Program-made: the position numbers and the translations under genes | Notes under the pieces: model-generated | What the model saw: the letters and a program-made list of their open reading frames with translations, nothing else | Told to the model about the DNA's origin: nothing | Databases searched by the model: none | DNA from: Dimorphilus gyrociliatus | Taxonomy: Eukaryota; Annelida; Polychaeta; Dinophilidae | Assembly: GCA_904063045.1 (NCBI GenBank) | Contig: CAJFCJ010000005.1 | Coordinates: forward strand, 2,201,167 to 2,265,166 | Length of the DNA stretch: 64,000 nt | Direction: 5' to 3' | Shown: positions 34,815-48,803 of the stretch, piece by piece | Position numbering within the stretch: the stretch's first letter is position 1 | Layout of the letters: each line of letters starts with the position of its first letter

Positions 34815-35569
34815 CGTCTTTTAAACTTGACCATGAATTATTTTCCATATATATGCCTCCATCTAAACCATTAATAATCCATTTTTATTTATAAAGATAG
34901 CAAAGAATGTACGTAATTGATAAAACATTTTAACTCCCACCGATTGGCGAAATATACAATAACAATAGTAATTAAAACTGTTAAAGGATAATATTTAAAA
35001 CGAAAAACAGTTTAGCTTTAGGGGGAAGTGAAATGAAAAGATCGAAAGAAATTTGGTAATTAAGTTCCCTTATCACCTGTTAGAGTATCCTTTTAACAAT
35101 AGTACAAAGGTTTTAGTTATTTCTTAGAAAATGGTATTTATTTACAAATTTTAAAGTAAATATAATATATATATATGTAATATATATTGAACCTCCCTTC
35201 TTCTCAAGTTCGAAAATCTCTTAAAATAAATACTATTTGATAAGATATTTTCGAAAGAGAAATAATCGATCTTGCAAGAAAATGTTTACTTTTAAAATGT
35301 ATTCGTCAGAAGTAATATTGACATATTCTGCTTAAAATATCAATTCGAATGGAATACATTCTTTAAAAGGAATTTGATATTAATAGCTTTTGCTTATATT
35401 CCCATTCTGTCATCAATATAATTGTAATTTAAAATTTTAAATTAATATATATGTATACACAGATAAATCATATTGTAATATATATATATATATTATATAT
35501 ATAAAGCACTATTGAAATATTCCATCAATTAATCATTAACAACGACCAAAATTTTAATTTAATTAATTA
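34815..35569. other. Divergent promoter region, SNX / ODAD4-like gene
   Basis: 755 bp, very AT-rich, with TA runs near 35162-35190 and 35478-35505. No ORF and no clear X-box seen. Confidence 0.5.
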
Positions 35570-38500
35570 ATGACTTCAGAAAAGGACGATAAGAAATATA
35601 CCGATATTGAAATTAGGACAATAAATTCAGAAGGTGTCCGATTACTTCAAAAGAATCAATATGATAAGGCGATTCAAAAATTTAAACAAGTATTAATTGA
35701 ATCTGAAAAGGATAAATACGCATTATGTGGAAGGTCACTTTGCCTAAAAGCTAAAGGAGATGCTCTAGCTGCAGTTGTCGATGCCGAAAATGCTCTAAGA
35801 CAAGATAAATATTTCCCTCCAGTTAGTATTACTATATCTGATATGATGTTTAATTGATTGATTTTCTTAATTAATTAGGCTTTACTTCGAAAAGCCGAAG
35901 CGCATTATATACACGGAGACCTTGAACATGCTCTAATGTACTATTATAAAGGAAATAGGCTAAGACCAAATATGAGCATATTTAAAAATGGTATAAAAAA
36001 CTGTGAAACAGCAATAATAGATAGTGTTGGAGGTTATGTCAATACAGATGTTCTTAAATCGAATATTTTTACTTAACTAACCTAACACCTAACTATCTTG
36101 TTATAGATAAAAAAAAGACTGTTCTTGGAAAGGAAGGTTTAATATATCTAAATGATTTGAAGCCATTGGTTTATATTCTAGCATACGATTTTTTATCTTC
36201 TTACCTTACTAATTCATTACGATATTCCCAGGGGCCACCGAAACCAAGAAGGGGAAAATCAACTAAATTTACTAAATCTCAATTTGGTGCTTTCTCTTTA
36301 ACGAACCTTCTACTAGAGGTTTTCATTTATTATCTTACTCTATATATAATTATAGTAATTAAATAAAAATCAAAAATCATTTGTTGCGAATAAAAGGCTG
36401 TATTTAAAGAATTAAGAGTACCAAAAATAGGAGGAAAGAACAAAATGATAACTAAATTAATGGAAGAATTAAATTGTGATCGATTGTTTTTCGAGAATCT
36501 CGTTTCTCGGTGCGGTAAGCAAAATAATAATATATATATATAACTGATATATAAAATTAAAGAAAAACAGCTATTCTCTTAACTGTAACAAACTAAAAAA
36601 AAATTAAATTTATGTCATTAATCTATTTATTTAAAATTTTAAATCTAAATATAAAATACCAATAGAATAGAGAGAATATATTAATTATAACAATATTATA
36701 AAAATATTAATTATGGATACATATTTTAGGCCTAGAATACCAACTTTCAATAGTATATTTACACATATATTAATTAGTTAATTAATTCTTTATTAAACGT
36801 TTGTTTCTTCGTTTATTTTTAGATATGCATACAGAATCTGGTAGGAAAACTTATAATGCTATTTGGTAAGTTTTCTCATCTATATTATATTTTAAATTTA
36901 ACATTGATTACTATTAGCGACGCTCTCGATTATATGGATAAAAAACGAGGATTTTGGCAACAATCTAAACCATTATACGTAAGATGTTGGGAAGTTGAGG
37001 GTAAGAATGGTCCAAAGATTGGAGATGATGATAAAATGAGACAAGCATCGGATGGTCAAATTCGTTTTATTGAAAATGAAATAGAAAAAATGTCTTATGA
37101 TCTCAACAACTCAAAACCTACTGATTGCCTTCAAAGAGGTTTTCGTCTTTTAGAAACAACTAAAGACAGCAATTTATCTTCAAATATAATGTAAAAAATT
37201 TATAAATTCACTGGAAAAAAAACCATAATACTCTATAAATAGCCTTGCCATTTCATCTTTTTTTATTTCCTTTAGCAATGAATTACTTAGTACAGTTCAT
37301 AGTTTCATTGGATTAAGCTACTTTGATTTAAAACAGTTTAATGGTGCCTTAAAGCATCATCAAAAAGATCTCGAATTATCTACGCAAATGTAAGTTTGAT
37401 ATTAGTATTAAAGTCCATTTATTTTCTATTTAATTATTTCTATCGTTGATGTAGCAATCACAAGAAAAATACATCAAGAGCCATGGATAATCTTGGTCAG
37501 GTATACGCAAGAATGAAAAAATACAAAAAAGCTATTCAAATGTAATAAATTATATATATACATTTATATATATATATATTTAATTAAGATAAATTCTTTC
37601 CATTAGATTTGGATCAAAAGAAGGATATAGGAAAACTCCTTTGGAGGCGGCTTGGCTATATCACGAGATGGGAAGGTGTTATTTAGAACTTGATAAATAC
37701 GAAATAGCTCTCACATATGCTAGAAAATCTGTTGGAGCTGCAATAAAATGCAATGATTTATCATGGAATATGTACTCAGCAATTCTAGTAGGTGAATGTG
37801 AAGTTTGCCTTGGCAGGCTAGAGAAAGCTCTAGAAAGCTTCAGAATAGCATTCGATTGCGCTTATCGCATTGGAAATCAAAAATCTATTGTCCTTATTCG
37901 TAATGCAATCAGAAAAATTCAAAAACAAATAGAATTTGAAGCAGATATTAATAATTCCAAAATAGACAAAATTCAACCTAAAAAGAAAAGTTTAATAAGG
38001 AATGGAAAATTTACGGAATACGACGAAATGCAGAAATTATCAGAAATTACATTTGATATTATATTTGTAATCTTGGAAAAATTCTTTAAAGAATTTTATC
38101 TAATAAGGAAAGAGAGGAATGTAATTAAAACAGATATTGTTAAAGAAATGACCAATTATATTCAACAAGTTGCCCAATTTAGGAATGAATATAGAAAGCA
38201 TAAATTTTTTTCAGACATTGCCTCTAGTTTAGGTGAATTTATTCGTAAATACGCTCAAGATCTATTACAAAAGGGTAGCGGGAAATTGCTTGATAATATC
38301 TTTGGAATAATTACTGGTATTATAAATGATATAAAGGATTTACAACCAACTGACGAAAGGAATTCAAAACAATTGAAAAAGTTGGCACTTGAAACGATCT
38401 CTTTAGCTTTACAATACGCAACACAAAGTATTAATACAAATAGAAAACAGGATATATGTAATAAAATATATAAAATTATTTTGAGCTACGGCAAACCTGG

Positions 38501-41500
38501 AAGTAGGCCCATGTATACAAAATCATTAGGGACCGCTGAATATAACGACTGTATTAATTCTACGGCTAAAGATATTGTTGATGAAATATTTCGAGAAGTT
38601 ACCGGAACTTTACACGACTCAAACATTCTTGATTTAATTCTTCATTGTTTTAATATTCTTTCCGATATTTTAAAGAATATTGTTAAGCAAATGGAGGATG
38701 CATACGATCCTATAGTTTTACAAATGGAAGAAAATCCAGGCTCAAGTGATCTTGCCAAGATCCTTTTGTTAAAGATAGCGAAAAATACGTTTACTTGGAA
38801 AATAACAGACGATATACCGTCTAACACTAAACAATGCCTTGAAAAGATATCTAAATCAGTTATAGATGATTTACCTGAGATTGTTAATCAAATTATAACT
38901 TCCTCAGATGCTGAAACGTACAGCTTAATTAGCCAAGAAGTTGCACGTAATATAGCAGAATTTCTTTTAAAAGATGTATGTACAAATCTATCGAAAGCTG
39001 ATAAGAAAACTAAAAATAGCAATGATCAAATTTGTTTAATAAAGGAATTTTATAAAACTGTCATTATGAGAATGGTTAATGAATTATTTAACTGTTTAGA
39101 AATTGAATCAGATAACGTTCATGCAGAAATTTATAGAGATTTGTCATTTAGAATTCTTCACGAAATGGATAAATGTCTTTGTTCAATTAAAGCTTTTTGT
39201 GGATTGGATGATAATGATTACAGGGAAATTATTATTGATATTATTAGCGATACTCTTCAAGAGGTATTGAAAGTTGCTAAAGAGGATAGTGCTAAAGGTG
39301 TACCAGTTTCTGTTGCTAAACATGGAATTCTTCTTCAAGATATTTCATCTGCAATTTTACATAGTCTGCTAGATAGAGTTAGGCAAGAATTTTTCGAAGA
39401 TGACAAATCTAACGTTGAAAGCGTTCAAAAATTATGTCAAGATATAGTATTTAAGGTGCTTTTACAGTCAGCTAGAAAACTTGGAAAGTTAAGTGAGGCT
39501 GACGATAAATCTCAAGAATTTAAGATACATTCGTCACTAAAAAGGACTCTCATACTATGGAAGAAATCTATTAAACAGGAATTAAGTACCTGTTCAAAAG
39601 ATGTTGAACAATTATTATTAGGTGAAAAAGAGCAGATTTCTAAAATTAAACCAATGGATGATGTAATAAAGAGAAAAAAATCGGATATTACAAAAAGGAA
39701 ACAAAGTGTAGAAAAGTCAAATGTACATTTAAAAAAGAAATTAAGTAATACAATTCTTGTTTTCTTCTTTCAAACAAAATAAATTCACTTTCCTCTTTGT
39801 TTTAGGTAAAGAAAATTTTGAAGGTCAAAAAATTAGAATGTCTACTGACAAGGTGATTAAAGATTATAAAGGTCATATGGCTCCTCCGTTTGCTAAATCT
39901 AAAGAAAAGAAAAGTCCCGAAAAAAGAGTCTCTATAAAAGAGAAAGACAATAGAAAATCTAAAGAGGTACATAAAACGAAATCTCCTGAGGAGAAAAAAG
40001 AGAGACACGCTAGTGGACATTCAGTAGGCTCAACTAGAATCTCTAAATCTGCTTCAAAATCTGATCCGAATTTAAAAAAGGATGAAAATCTCAAGAAGGA
40101 AACAAAGCTTGAGGACAGTGAAAACTTTAAACTTTCTCATCACGATTTATCAAAAGAAGAAATAAAACAGACTGAAGATAAACAAGAAACCTCATTAGCT
40201 GAGCTGTTTAAAAAAGGGTCGGATGAATCTAGAAAATTCAAAATGTCTGACGTTGACAAGCCTGGTTTAGAATTAGAAATGGAAGAGATGGCCTATTTAA
40301 AAGATATTGGTAAAAGAGTGTCTATAAAATCTTCTCATTCAAGTAGAACCTTAGCTGAAAAGAGAAATTCGGGAACAGATGAAGGGGCTGCTAGGACTAG
40401 TAAGATAGAAGCTACCGATTTAAACACTGCTCATAGTTTAAGCACCAAAAAGTCAGCTCGAGGAATACTTTCTCCCGAATTAGACCAAGTTACATCTTCT
40501 CCCAGTAAAATAAAAGATAAGGCGGGGAGTCTTGACGAAACAAAATCAAAAACTCCTACTATCTATAAAATTGAATCTAATGTATATCCCAACGAGATAG
40601 AATTAACTATAAAACAAGAAAATTTAGCTGAACTTTCAAAAAAGCATGAAACACCAGTTAAAAGATTTAAACAAACTGCAAAGACAATAATTAAACAAAT
40701 AGAAACTAAAAAACATGATGAAATAAATTTACAAAGAGAAAAGTCAATTTCGAGCGGAAAAAGGTCAAAAAAATTATCTAAATCTCCAATAAAATTATCA
40801 ATTGATAAATCTGAAAAAAAATCAGATAGTAAAAAGACTTATACCTGTTCTCCAAAAAGTTTAATAAAGGAAAATGACAAACTTTCTTCTAGTAAGAAAG
40901 ATGGACGAAAATCTTCAACTCGAACTGAACATTCTAAGAAAATATCTTTAAAGGATACTATAGAAACTATGGATAAAAAATCAAGCAAAAATCTTTCTTT
41001 ACAAATTAGTAAACAAGAAGAAGGTGCTTCATCAAACCGATCACCTGAATCGATTAAACACGCCGAATCTACTATTTCTCCGTCTGGAAAATCTCCCAAA
41101 TCTAATAAAAATGAAGTTCCTTTGAAAATAATCAAATCAAAACCGTCCAGTGAGCAATTAAAGCTTTTGAGTAGTGTAAAACCAATTGAAGAGACTGGAA
41201 CGGGTCTAACGGATCAAAATATTCTAATATCCACTGAACAGTCTCCATTTTGGGAAATGCGAACGTCAGACTTTAATACTCCAGAAGAGATTACAAGCAC
41301 TGCGTCTAGTTCCGAAAATGTTAACCATTCTAAAATAAACTATCCTATAGAAAGTGTAAAGGCTTTAGACGAGCAGCCTATAAATGAATCTCAAAATTCA
41401 GATGACCCTCAATTTGAACTCTCTAAATCACCCAGAGAGCCCTTAGATCCTAAAATTAATCAAAAAACTCCAAGTAGGACCTCAATTGAGGAATCAAACA

Positions 41501-43500
41501 AGTCTCTTTCCAATAAGAGTCGCGATTATCTTCAGACTTCTTTTAGAGACTCGCCTGTCGATTCTAATCAACAATCCACTGAAAGACATATCTCTGAGGA
41601 AAAACATACCAAAGAAAGTTCAGTAGATCATTCAAAAGGCGTTGAAGAATATACAGGTATTTTATCATCTGGTTCGGGTAGGGCTTGGAGTAAATTTTCG
41701 GAAGAAGCCTCGTCGACGACAAAGGACCAAATAGGTAGTCTCCCCAGTCAGTGCTCTTCTCCAAAGTATTCAGTCAAGGAAATCAATGAAACAAGTGAAA
41801 AAGATATTAAATTACATTCTATTAAAGAGGTTGTGAAGGATTCAGAACCGGCTGCCTCTAAGAAAGATGAAGATATGATGGTAGTTCCTTATGAAAATAT
41901 AGAAAGCTTAAAACAAGATGCAACTCAGAGTTCCGTAGATCGAGAATTTGTTAAAAGTATAAAGGAAGTCGAATCATCTCAACAGAAAGCAGAATTGAAA
42001 AGTGATGGACATGAAACGTATTCTACTGATCTTGATAATGTTAATAGAAAAGTTATCCCTTCTCCGAATATTAAACTCTCCTCAAACTCTAAAACCACAA
42101 CCGAAGAGAATATTGAAACTCAATCGAAGAAAAGCTTAGCTACAGAGTCGGCTATAGATACTTCTCCTCGACCCAGTTTAGCATCCATTACAGTAACCCG
42201 AGAGGAATATAAGCAGTCTATAAAAACTTCATCAGTAGATAGTGGAGAAATTATTGAGTCTCCATTAGTTTTAAAAAAAAAATCACCCATCGATATAAGT
42301 GAAGAATTGAGGTTAGAGAGATCTAGTAGAACGTCTCCTATACAATTTACCACAGAAATTGATACGGTCGAAGAAGAAAAGGATCTAAATAAACACTTAA
42401 ATCAGTCAGAAAAGATTAATACATCTGGTCATTTAAATAAGAAGGGATTAAAGAAAAAGGGAAATTCCGATGAAGACAGAATATCCGATATTCCAAAATC
42501 GACAGGAATGAGTAAGGAGAAAAAAAAACGCAAGTTGGGTTCGGCAAAGGCAGTTTGGCTTCAAAAGATCGCTAAAGTCGAATCAAATAACGATGGTGCT
42601 ATTTGCGCAAGAGGTGCTTTAGGTAGAAAATCAAATTTAAAGAAGAAACCAGAAATAGAAATTCATTCAGATAGTAATAATTTGACGCCGGATATCTCAG
42701 ATATTTCTAAAACTTCTACGTCAAAGAGACCTGTTCAAAATTCAAAAGTGTTAGATATTAAGAAAGAGGCTAAGATAACTACTCAATATAAAACATTTCC
42801 CGGAATGAGTAAAGCCGACGAATTAAAGGACAGTTGCGAAAGAGTTGGCAGGAAACTTCTGGAACGTAAGAGGATCTACGATAGATACGCAGAGAGTGAA
42901 ACTGGATCAGAGAGAACAGCTGATGTTGTAGAGAATTTTCAATGTAACAATGAAACAGACTATTTTAACAGTGAAATACTAAAATTCGATTCCAGCTCAT
43001 CGTATATTCTATCGAAAAAAATTAATATATTGGGAGCTAACTCTGCAGCTTCCAGAACAAATATTACATATCCTTCAAAGAACACTTCTTTAATATCTAT
43101 TGCCGGAAGCGATAGTGGTTTAAACCAAGGAGGATTATCTGTGAAGTATACCGCTGGTCAAGTTATCGGATCTAATAGTTCAGCTAATACGACTCAATCG
43201 GATTGTACCGATGGCCGTAAGCAAGTAATAAAACTGGGTCCAACGGTAGACGATAGCTCATCCGATACTTCGTGTAGTTGCCTATATGATAAATATAGCG
43301 ATGAAACATTTAATACGGACTTGATTGAGGACGAAGCTTTGTTTACAAGCTCCGATTCAAATTATGATTACTCATCATCAAACAATCCTATATTTAGATG
43401 CTATGAATTACATTCGTTACATGATAGCTCGGAAAAATCAATCACTAGAAATCTAAGTGAAACTAGCGAGAATACACCATATGATAACTTGTTTGTGTAA
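35570..43500 (+). CDS. ODAD4: ODAD4/TTC25-like outer dynein arm docking protein with giant C-terminal extension
   Basis: TPR protein that in other animals helps dock outer dynein arms on ciliary doublets. Early exons: 35570-35821, 35879-36032, 36107 to about 36168, one near 36231-36319, one starting 36397, then exons near 36824, 36918, 37278, 37455 and 37609; phases agree at each join. N-terminal TPRs: EGVRLLQKNQYDKAIQKF, then AEAHYIHGDLEHALMYYYKG. The family-typical middle includes DALDYMDKKRGFWQQSKPLY. C-terminal TPRs include SFIGLSYFDLKQFNGALKHH, LGQVYARMKKYKKAIQ and YHEMGRCYLELDKYEIAL. Orthologues end soon after (human about 670 residues). Here the frame continues through about 600 residues of regularly spaced amphipathic helices, then splices (TTA A|gtaata ... 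tttag|GT AAA) into a 3.7-kb exon of Lys/Ser/Glu-rich disordered sequence with many SP sites. The total is near 2,350 residues. Two genes read through or merged is the alternative; no stop or new promoter separates them. Confidence 0.8.
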
Positions 43501-44061
43501 TATGTTTTCCATTCAAACATGTGATGTTCGAATTAAAGTATTCTTGATAACTGATAAAATAAATTTCTTATCACTAAATTCTATTTGTAGAATGTTCTCT
43601 TACAAAGAAAAATACATTTCCAGCTAAAACAGCCTTTTTTTATTCTGTAATATTTTTAAATATATAAGCGGGAGTGCAACCCATCGGAAATGCAAATTTT
43701 GACCAGCAGAGGACAGTAGCTAACAGTCACTATAGATGGCGAGTTCAGGGCATGTTACTTCTGATTGGCTAAATAATATTTGAAAAAGAGGCTGCAGGAA
43801 ACTCCTTGTTTATGGGGATTTCCTAAGGAACCGCCTGGTACGTGGAAATTTCGATTTTCAATTCTTAAGAATGAATTAAGCGATTCCACGCTGTCAGCTA
43901 GCTGATGTCTTGGTACTGATCAGAAAATTTAAAAATTCAGTTTTTAATTAATATTTTATTACTGCTATGCAAGAAAAATATATAGAAAAAAGATTTTAAA
44001 GTTTCTAACAAGTTTATAGTTCAATGAGAAAAAGCGTTTTTAGAGAATAAATAGTCAAAAT
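43501..44061. other. ODAD4-like 3' flank and GALNT 5' flank
   Basis: 561 bp. A possible poly(A) signal (AATAAA near 43559) follows the stop. Nearer the GALNT start is a GC-richer patch with AGATGGCGAG (near 43733) and CCAGCAGAGGACAG (near 43703). No ORF. Confidence 0.5.
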
Positions 44062-46821
44062 ATGAGGAGGACAACAAGAAGAATACTTCAATATGTATTA
44101 TTAGCTCTCTTAATTGTTACATTAGGTCCATATTTTCTAAAAAGACTGTCCGGAAATGGATCATTATCATTTGACCAATCGCATGGACTACCAAGAGAAC
44201 CTGCCATATCTCAACGAGATAAGAAAAATGATAATTGGAGGGTAAGTATTTTATGACACTTTGCTTTAAATAGTAATTGAGAAGATTTAAAAAATGTGTA
44301 ACTTTATTACTTAATGCTTTTATTCTGGCTAATAAACAATCTGACCAATTTATTTTACTCTACTGATCGAGGAAGCGTCTCTAATAAGAATAAAGGAGGT
44401 AACATCGGTAAAAAGGATAATAAATAATGAGGTTTCTAGCTCCAATCCGGGTATTGAATTTAAAAAGGTGAAGGATTGATTAAAATTTGGAAAAAAACTA
44501 TTTATAGATATATATAAATTATATATATAAACACTTAGATTTTTCAAATATGTGTACAAGATATATAGTGTAAACTCAATTTATATTGAAAACCTGCAAT
44601 TTTATTGATTTATATGCCATTTTAACTCTCTCTCTTCCCACATATACATTTATTGCATATATCGTTCAGCTCGTTCAAGATGTTGGAAGTGAATCAGAGA
44701 TTGATTGGCACGATTATGCGGCAATTGCAAAAGATAAAGAGAGGACAGGACCCGGGGAACAAGGTCAAGGCGTTCAAATAGGGGCTGATGAACGAGAGAA
44801 AAAAGATGAACTTTATCGTGCAAATGGATTTAATGCTCTTGCTAGCGATAAAATGAGTTTAGATCGTGCATTAAACGATATACGACATCCAAAGTAAGAT
44901 TATAGATAATCTATTAATTAGAAATTAATTCTTTTGTACTATTAGCCATTTTCCAATAACTTTTTATCTAAAAACTAAATCCTTATTTATCTCCCAATGT
45001 ATCAGCTGCAGAAAGAAGAAATATTTAGCCAAATTATTGACTGCCAGCATCGTTGTGCCTTTTCATAATGAACATATAACAACTCTCCTACGTTTAGTTC
45101 ATTCAATATTAAATAGATCACCTCGTCAATTGCTAGCTGATATTATTCTTGTTGACGATTATAGCAATAAAGGTTTCACACTAATTAATTTCTTAGATTT
45201 CATTTAACCTCCTTCTATATAAATATATATATATTTATTTTATTTATAGATTTCCTTAAGGAACCTTTAGATAATATGCTAAAAGATCAGTTCTATCAGG
45301 GAAAAGTTACTGTTCTTCGTAATAAGGAGAGAGAGGGTTTAATTAGAACAAGAATAAATGGAGCAGCTGTAGCTAAAGGAGAAGTTATCATCTTCCTTGA
45401 TTCTCATTGTGAAGTAAATATCAATTGGTTACCTCCATTATTAGGTTGTAATATAAATAATTAGATATATATTTACAAAAATATGTATTACTATTGAATT
45501 TTATCTGACAGATCCTATTGCAAAAAATCATAAGACTGTAGTTTGTCCTTTTATTGATGTTTTGGATCATGATACCTTCCAATATAGAGCTCAAGATGAG
45601 GGTGCAAGAGGCGCTTTTGACTGGGAATTATTTTACAAACGATTACCTCTACGTCCAGGTGATCAAAATGATCCTGCCGACGTTTTTGAGTGAATATCTG
45701 TCATACTGTCGGAAATAGTTAGTATTGTTTGTTATTTTGCTTTGCAGGAGTCCTGTTATGGCAGGAGGTCTATTCGCTATTCATAGAGACTGGTTTGAAA
45801 AATTGGGCAAATACGACGACCAACTTGAAATCTGGGGTGGTGAACAGTATGAATTATCATTTAAAATTTGGCAATGCGGCGGTAGAATGGTAGATGCTCC
45901 TTGCTCAAGAATAGGTCATGTCTATAGAAAATACGCACCATTTCCAAATCCGGGAAAAGGTGATTTTGTTGGTAGAAATTATCGACGAGTTGCCGAAGTA
46001 TGGATGGACGAATATAAAGAGTTTATTTTTAAAAGGAGAGCACGCTATAGGGATATCGATCCTGGAGATTTAACAAAACAAAAGAAATTAAGAGAAGACT
46101 TAAAATGTAAAAGCTTTAAATGGTTTATGACCAACGTTGCCAATGATTTAGAAAAGTATTATCCATCTGTTGAGCCAAGTCCTGTAGCCAGCGGAGAGGT
46201 TAGTCTCTTCATTTTCATTCAACGTGAATAACTGAATAGTATATATTTTTATTTACAGTTGAAAAGCGAAAAAGCTGGATTGTGTGTAGATACTAAATTT
46301 AAAAGTCAAAACGAACAGTTCGGTTTGGACACTTGTTTATCTGTTGATAGTGGCCACGGAGGAGAACAGAATTTGGTGTTATCTTGGCATAAAGATCTAA
46401 GGTTTGTACTGTTTTATAATTTATCAAATAATTACAGAGTTTCCTATCAAAAATGCTATATATATACATAGGCCTTTTAAAAGAAGCTTATGCTTTGATG
46501 TATCCCAATCTATCCGAAAAGCACCTGTTATACTTTATACATGCCATGGAATGAAAGGAAATCAGTGGTTTAAATACAACGTTGTGAGTATATTCTTACA
46601 ATATAAAAACAATAAATTAACTATTATTATTCTAACTATTCATAAATCATACATAGGACACTCATCAACTATATCATCCAGTATCAAGTCAATGTTTAGA
46701 TTGCGATCCAGAGCAAAAACAGATATTTATGAATCCCTGCAATTCATATTCCGAAACTCAAAGATGGTTATTCGCCAAGCTAAATACGACATTAGCTCAA
46801 AAATACTTTCAAGAGCAATAA
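44062..46821 (+). CDS. GALNT10: Polypeptide N-acetylgalactosaminyltransferase, GALNT10-like
   Basis: Golgi type II membrane enzyme that adds GalNAc to Ser/Thr and starts or extends mucin-type O-glycans. Exon 1 (44062-44241) encodes a basic start and an anchor ([16 protein letters not shown]) and joins in phase 0 to the stem exon. GT-A domain: [23 protein letters not shown], then the metal site FLDSHCEVN (D-x-H, about 45399-45425). The Gal/GalNAc-T segment is [31 protein letters not shown] and [15 protein letters not shown] instead of the common GENLE is typical of the GALNT7/10 group that prefers already glycosylated peptides. The C-terminal ricin-type lectin domain has [27 protein letters not shown] and [16 protein letters not shown], ending FQEQ-stop at 46819-46821. 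The final exon (acatag|GAC) is read in a frame different from the longest open stretch there. Confidence 0.9.
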
Positions 46822-47539
46822 AGCAATTCTAATGAATTGAATTATTCTGGTTTGAAAATGTGATAAAACTAATAAATATAATAATAAACAATAAATAATA
46901 ATGTATCACCCAAAGCTGTCAACACAATTCATTAATTCCGCTTTGTTTTTAATCTTTTTTTTTGGAATATGGTTTTAAGCTAATCTTTTTAATGATAGAT
47001 TGTTATTATTATTATTATTATGTTTTTTTTTTTGGACTTGTTAACCTATTTATCAAATTATTCAGATATCTATTAACATATACAGTATACTGATGTATAT
47101 ATATATATATATAAACATATATCTATACAGTATATGTTAATAAATGACAATAATATACATGGCAGCCATATAAATATATGTACATAATATCAACAAATGT
47201 TTAAAGAATGTTCTAACTGAATTAAGAAGAAATCCATAAGTTACCTAGAAAATAAATAGAACAAATTTTCGTTACCTAACACCAAAGTAATACCTACATA
47301 AAAAAAGAAACAATAAGTAGAGCGTTAACGACAACTTCAACAGAAAAAACTTAACTTGAAAATTATTATAAAAATGATTCAAAATAACAAGCAAATAACA
47401 ATCAACAATTAACAAAAGTAACAAGTGATAGCTCTCTATTGTACAATAATAAGATAATAATAGAGAGCGAGGGAGAGAGAGAGAGAGAGAGAGAGAGACT
47501 AAAGATTAGAAAGTTTTTGGTTTTACAATCGAATGTTCT
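46822..47539. other. Convergent 3' regions with GA microsatellite
   Basis: 718 bp between the GALNT stop and the stop of the facing gene. It has overlapping AATAAA signals near 46870-46900, TA runs near 47096-47114 and a (GA)n run at about 47462-47498. No gene seen. Confidence 0.6.
47462..47498. repeat. (GA)n microsatellite
   Basis: Nearly pure GA dinucleotide run in the convergent spacer. Confidence 0.85.
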
Positions 47540-48803
47540 TTAATCTAATTCGACTTGCCAAAATTCTGGTACGCTTCTAGATACTCGGTACTCGTCTAAT
47601 TTAGATGGATTTCGTTTGATTGGAATAGCCGATTCTGTAAATTCTACACTTTCTATATCGGCGTCGTAATCGTTTATATCGGTTGATTCGTTATTACGAC
47701 TTCTTCTGATAGAAGGATTCGTTCGGCTGGAAGAATATGGTGGTATGGTGGACGTTGATCCAAAATCTTTCGTTAACCGCTTCAAACGATTTCTTCTACG
47801 TTTTTGTTGGCGTTCAACTGAAATAAAACAATTTATTGTATTTAGACATGTGAAAATATGAATATTATGTTAATAAATGTTAATTTGATTGATAAAAATG
47901 CGTAAGAAACCCGAATGTAAACAAAGAAATGTATCGGAACTTTTGCGTAAAATTTAAATAATTAACGGGTATTTGTCCCACTTATTGTTTTTCAAGATGG
48001 CTAAGTAGCGAACCCACCCTTTTTAATTGAGAGGTATCTCGTAAACAACCCCAAATATTGATATAAATGAAGACAATTTCTTTTCAATACAACCTCGATG
48101 AATTAATTAGTAATTAATTAATTGAGTTTAATTAAAAAAAATTTAAATATCGGCCTAAGAGTATTATTTTTTGAAAGTTTTTTTGGGAACGGCTAAGTCC
48201 CCAAGCGATTGCTAAGTCCGCCATTTATTTCCAAGAACTGCCCTGCACAAACATGGCGAGAAGTTAACACTTTTTTAAGGCGGGTTCAAGGTCAGTAATT
48301 AACTATTACCTGGCCAAACGGTATCATCAATGATTTTATAATTATCAGAGACATCCAAATTGGCGAATGCATCGCGCGCTTTTTCTTCTAGATCCTTTTC
48401 TGTCGTCGTAGAGTCTACGAAAGGTGTCAAAACGATGATAAGATCAGTTATAATATTCATACGTAGGTTAAATCATCAATAAAAGGAATTAAACTTACGA
48501 TAGCTTAATCTTCGTCTCGCCTTTGAGGTGATATCCAACCTTCGTAAACTAAAAAACTCTTTAGGCTTCGGTTTGAGACTAGGAGTCCTTAGTAAGGGGA
48601 GTTTTTTTGGAGTTTGACAGCTATATATTCAACAGTAAACTTTCAAAATGATAAGAATAAGAATTTTAAGCTTACTTTAATAGTTCCTCCACGAAATGGT
48701 CGTTCTCTTCTTCCATGTGTATATCGTTTCCTGATTGACGTATTTTAACCGGTGTTATTTGCTCTCCAGGGGTAACTTCAAAAACTTTTTCAGAAGCAAA
48801 CAT
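47540..48803 (-). CDS. Small basic protein with Thr-Pro sites (unrecognised)
   Basis: Four exons on the minus strand, about 225 residues, all joins phase-consistent. The start MFASEKVFEVTPGEQITPVK lies at 48803; the second exon encodes CQTPKKLPLLRTPSLKPK and SKARRRLSY. The third encodes the acidic helix DLEEKARDAFANLDVSDNYK and DDTVWP. The last encodes the basic run ERQQKRRRNRLKRL and ends VPEFWQVELD-stop. Three Thr-Pro sites followed by Lys (TPVK, TPKK, TPSLK) fit CDK targets, and the basic run could be a nuclear signal. A cell-cycle, chromatin or centrosome role is possible but only inferred from composition. No known domain is seen. The promoter side is GC-richer than the surroundings. Confidence 0.6.

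Noticed and set aside
43703-43716. CCAGCAGAGGACAG, close to a CTCF core
   Set aside because: One mismatch in the key GGC and no second site nearby; matches of this quality occur by chance.
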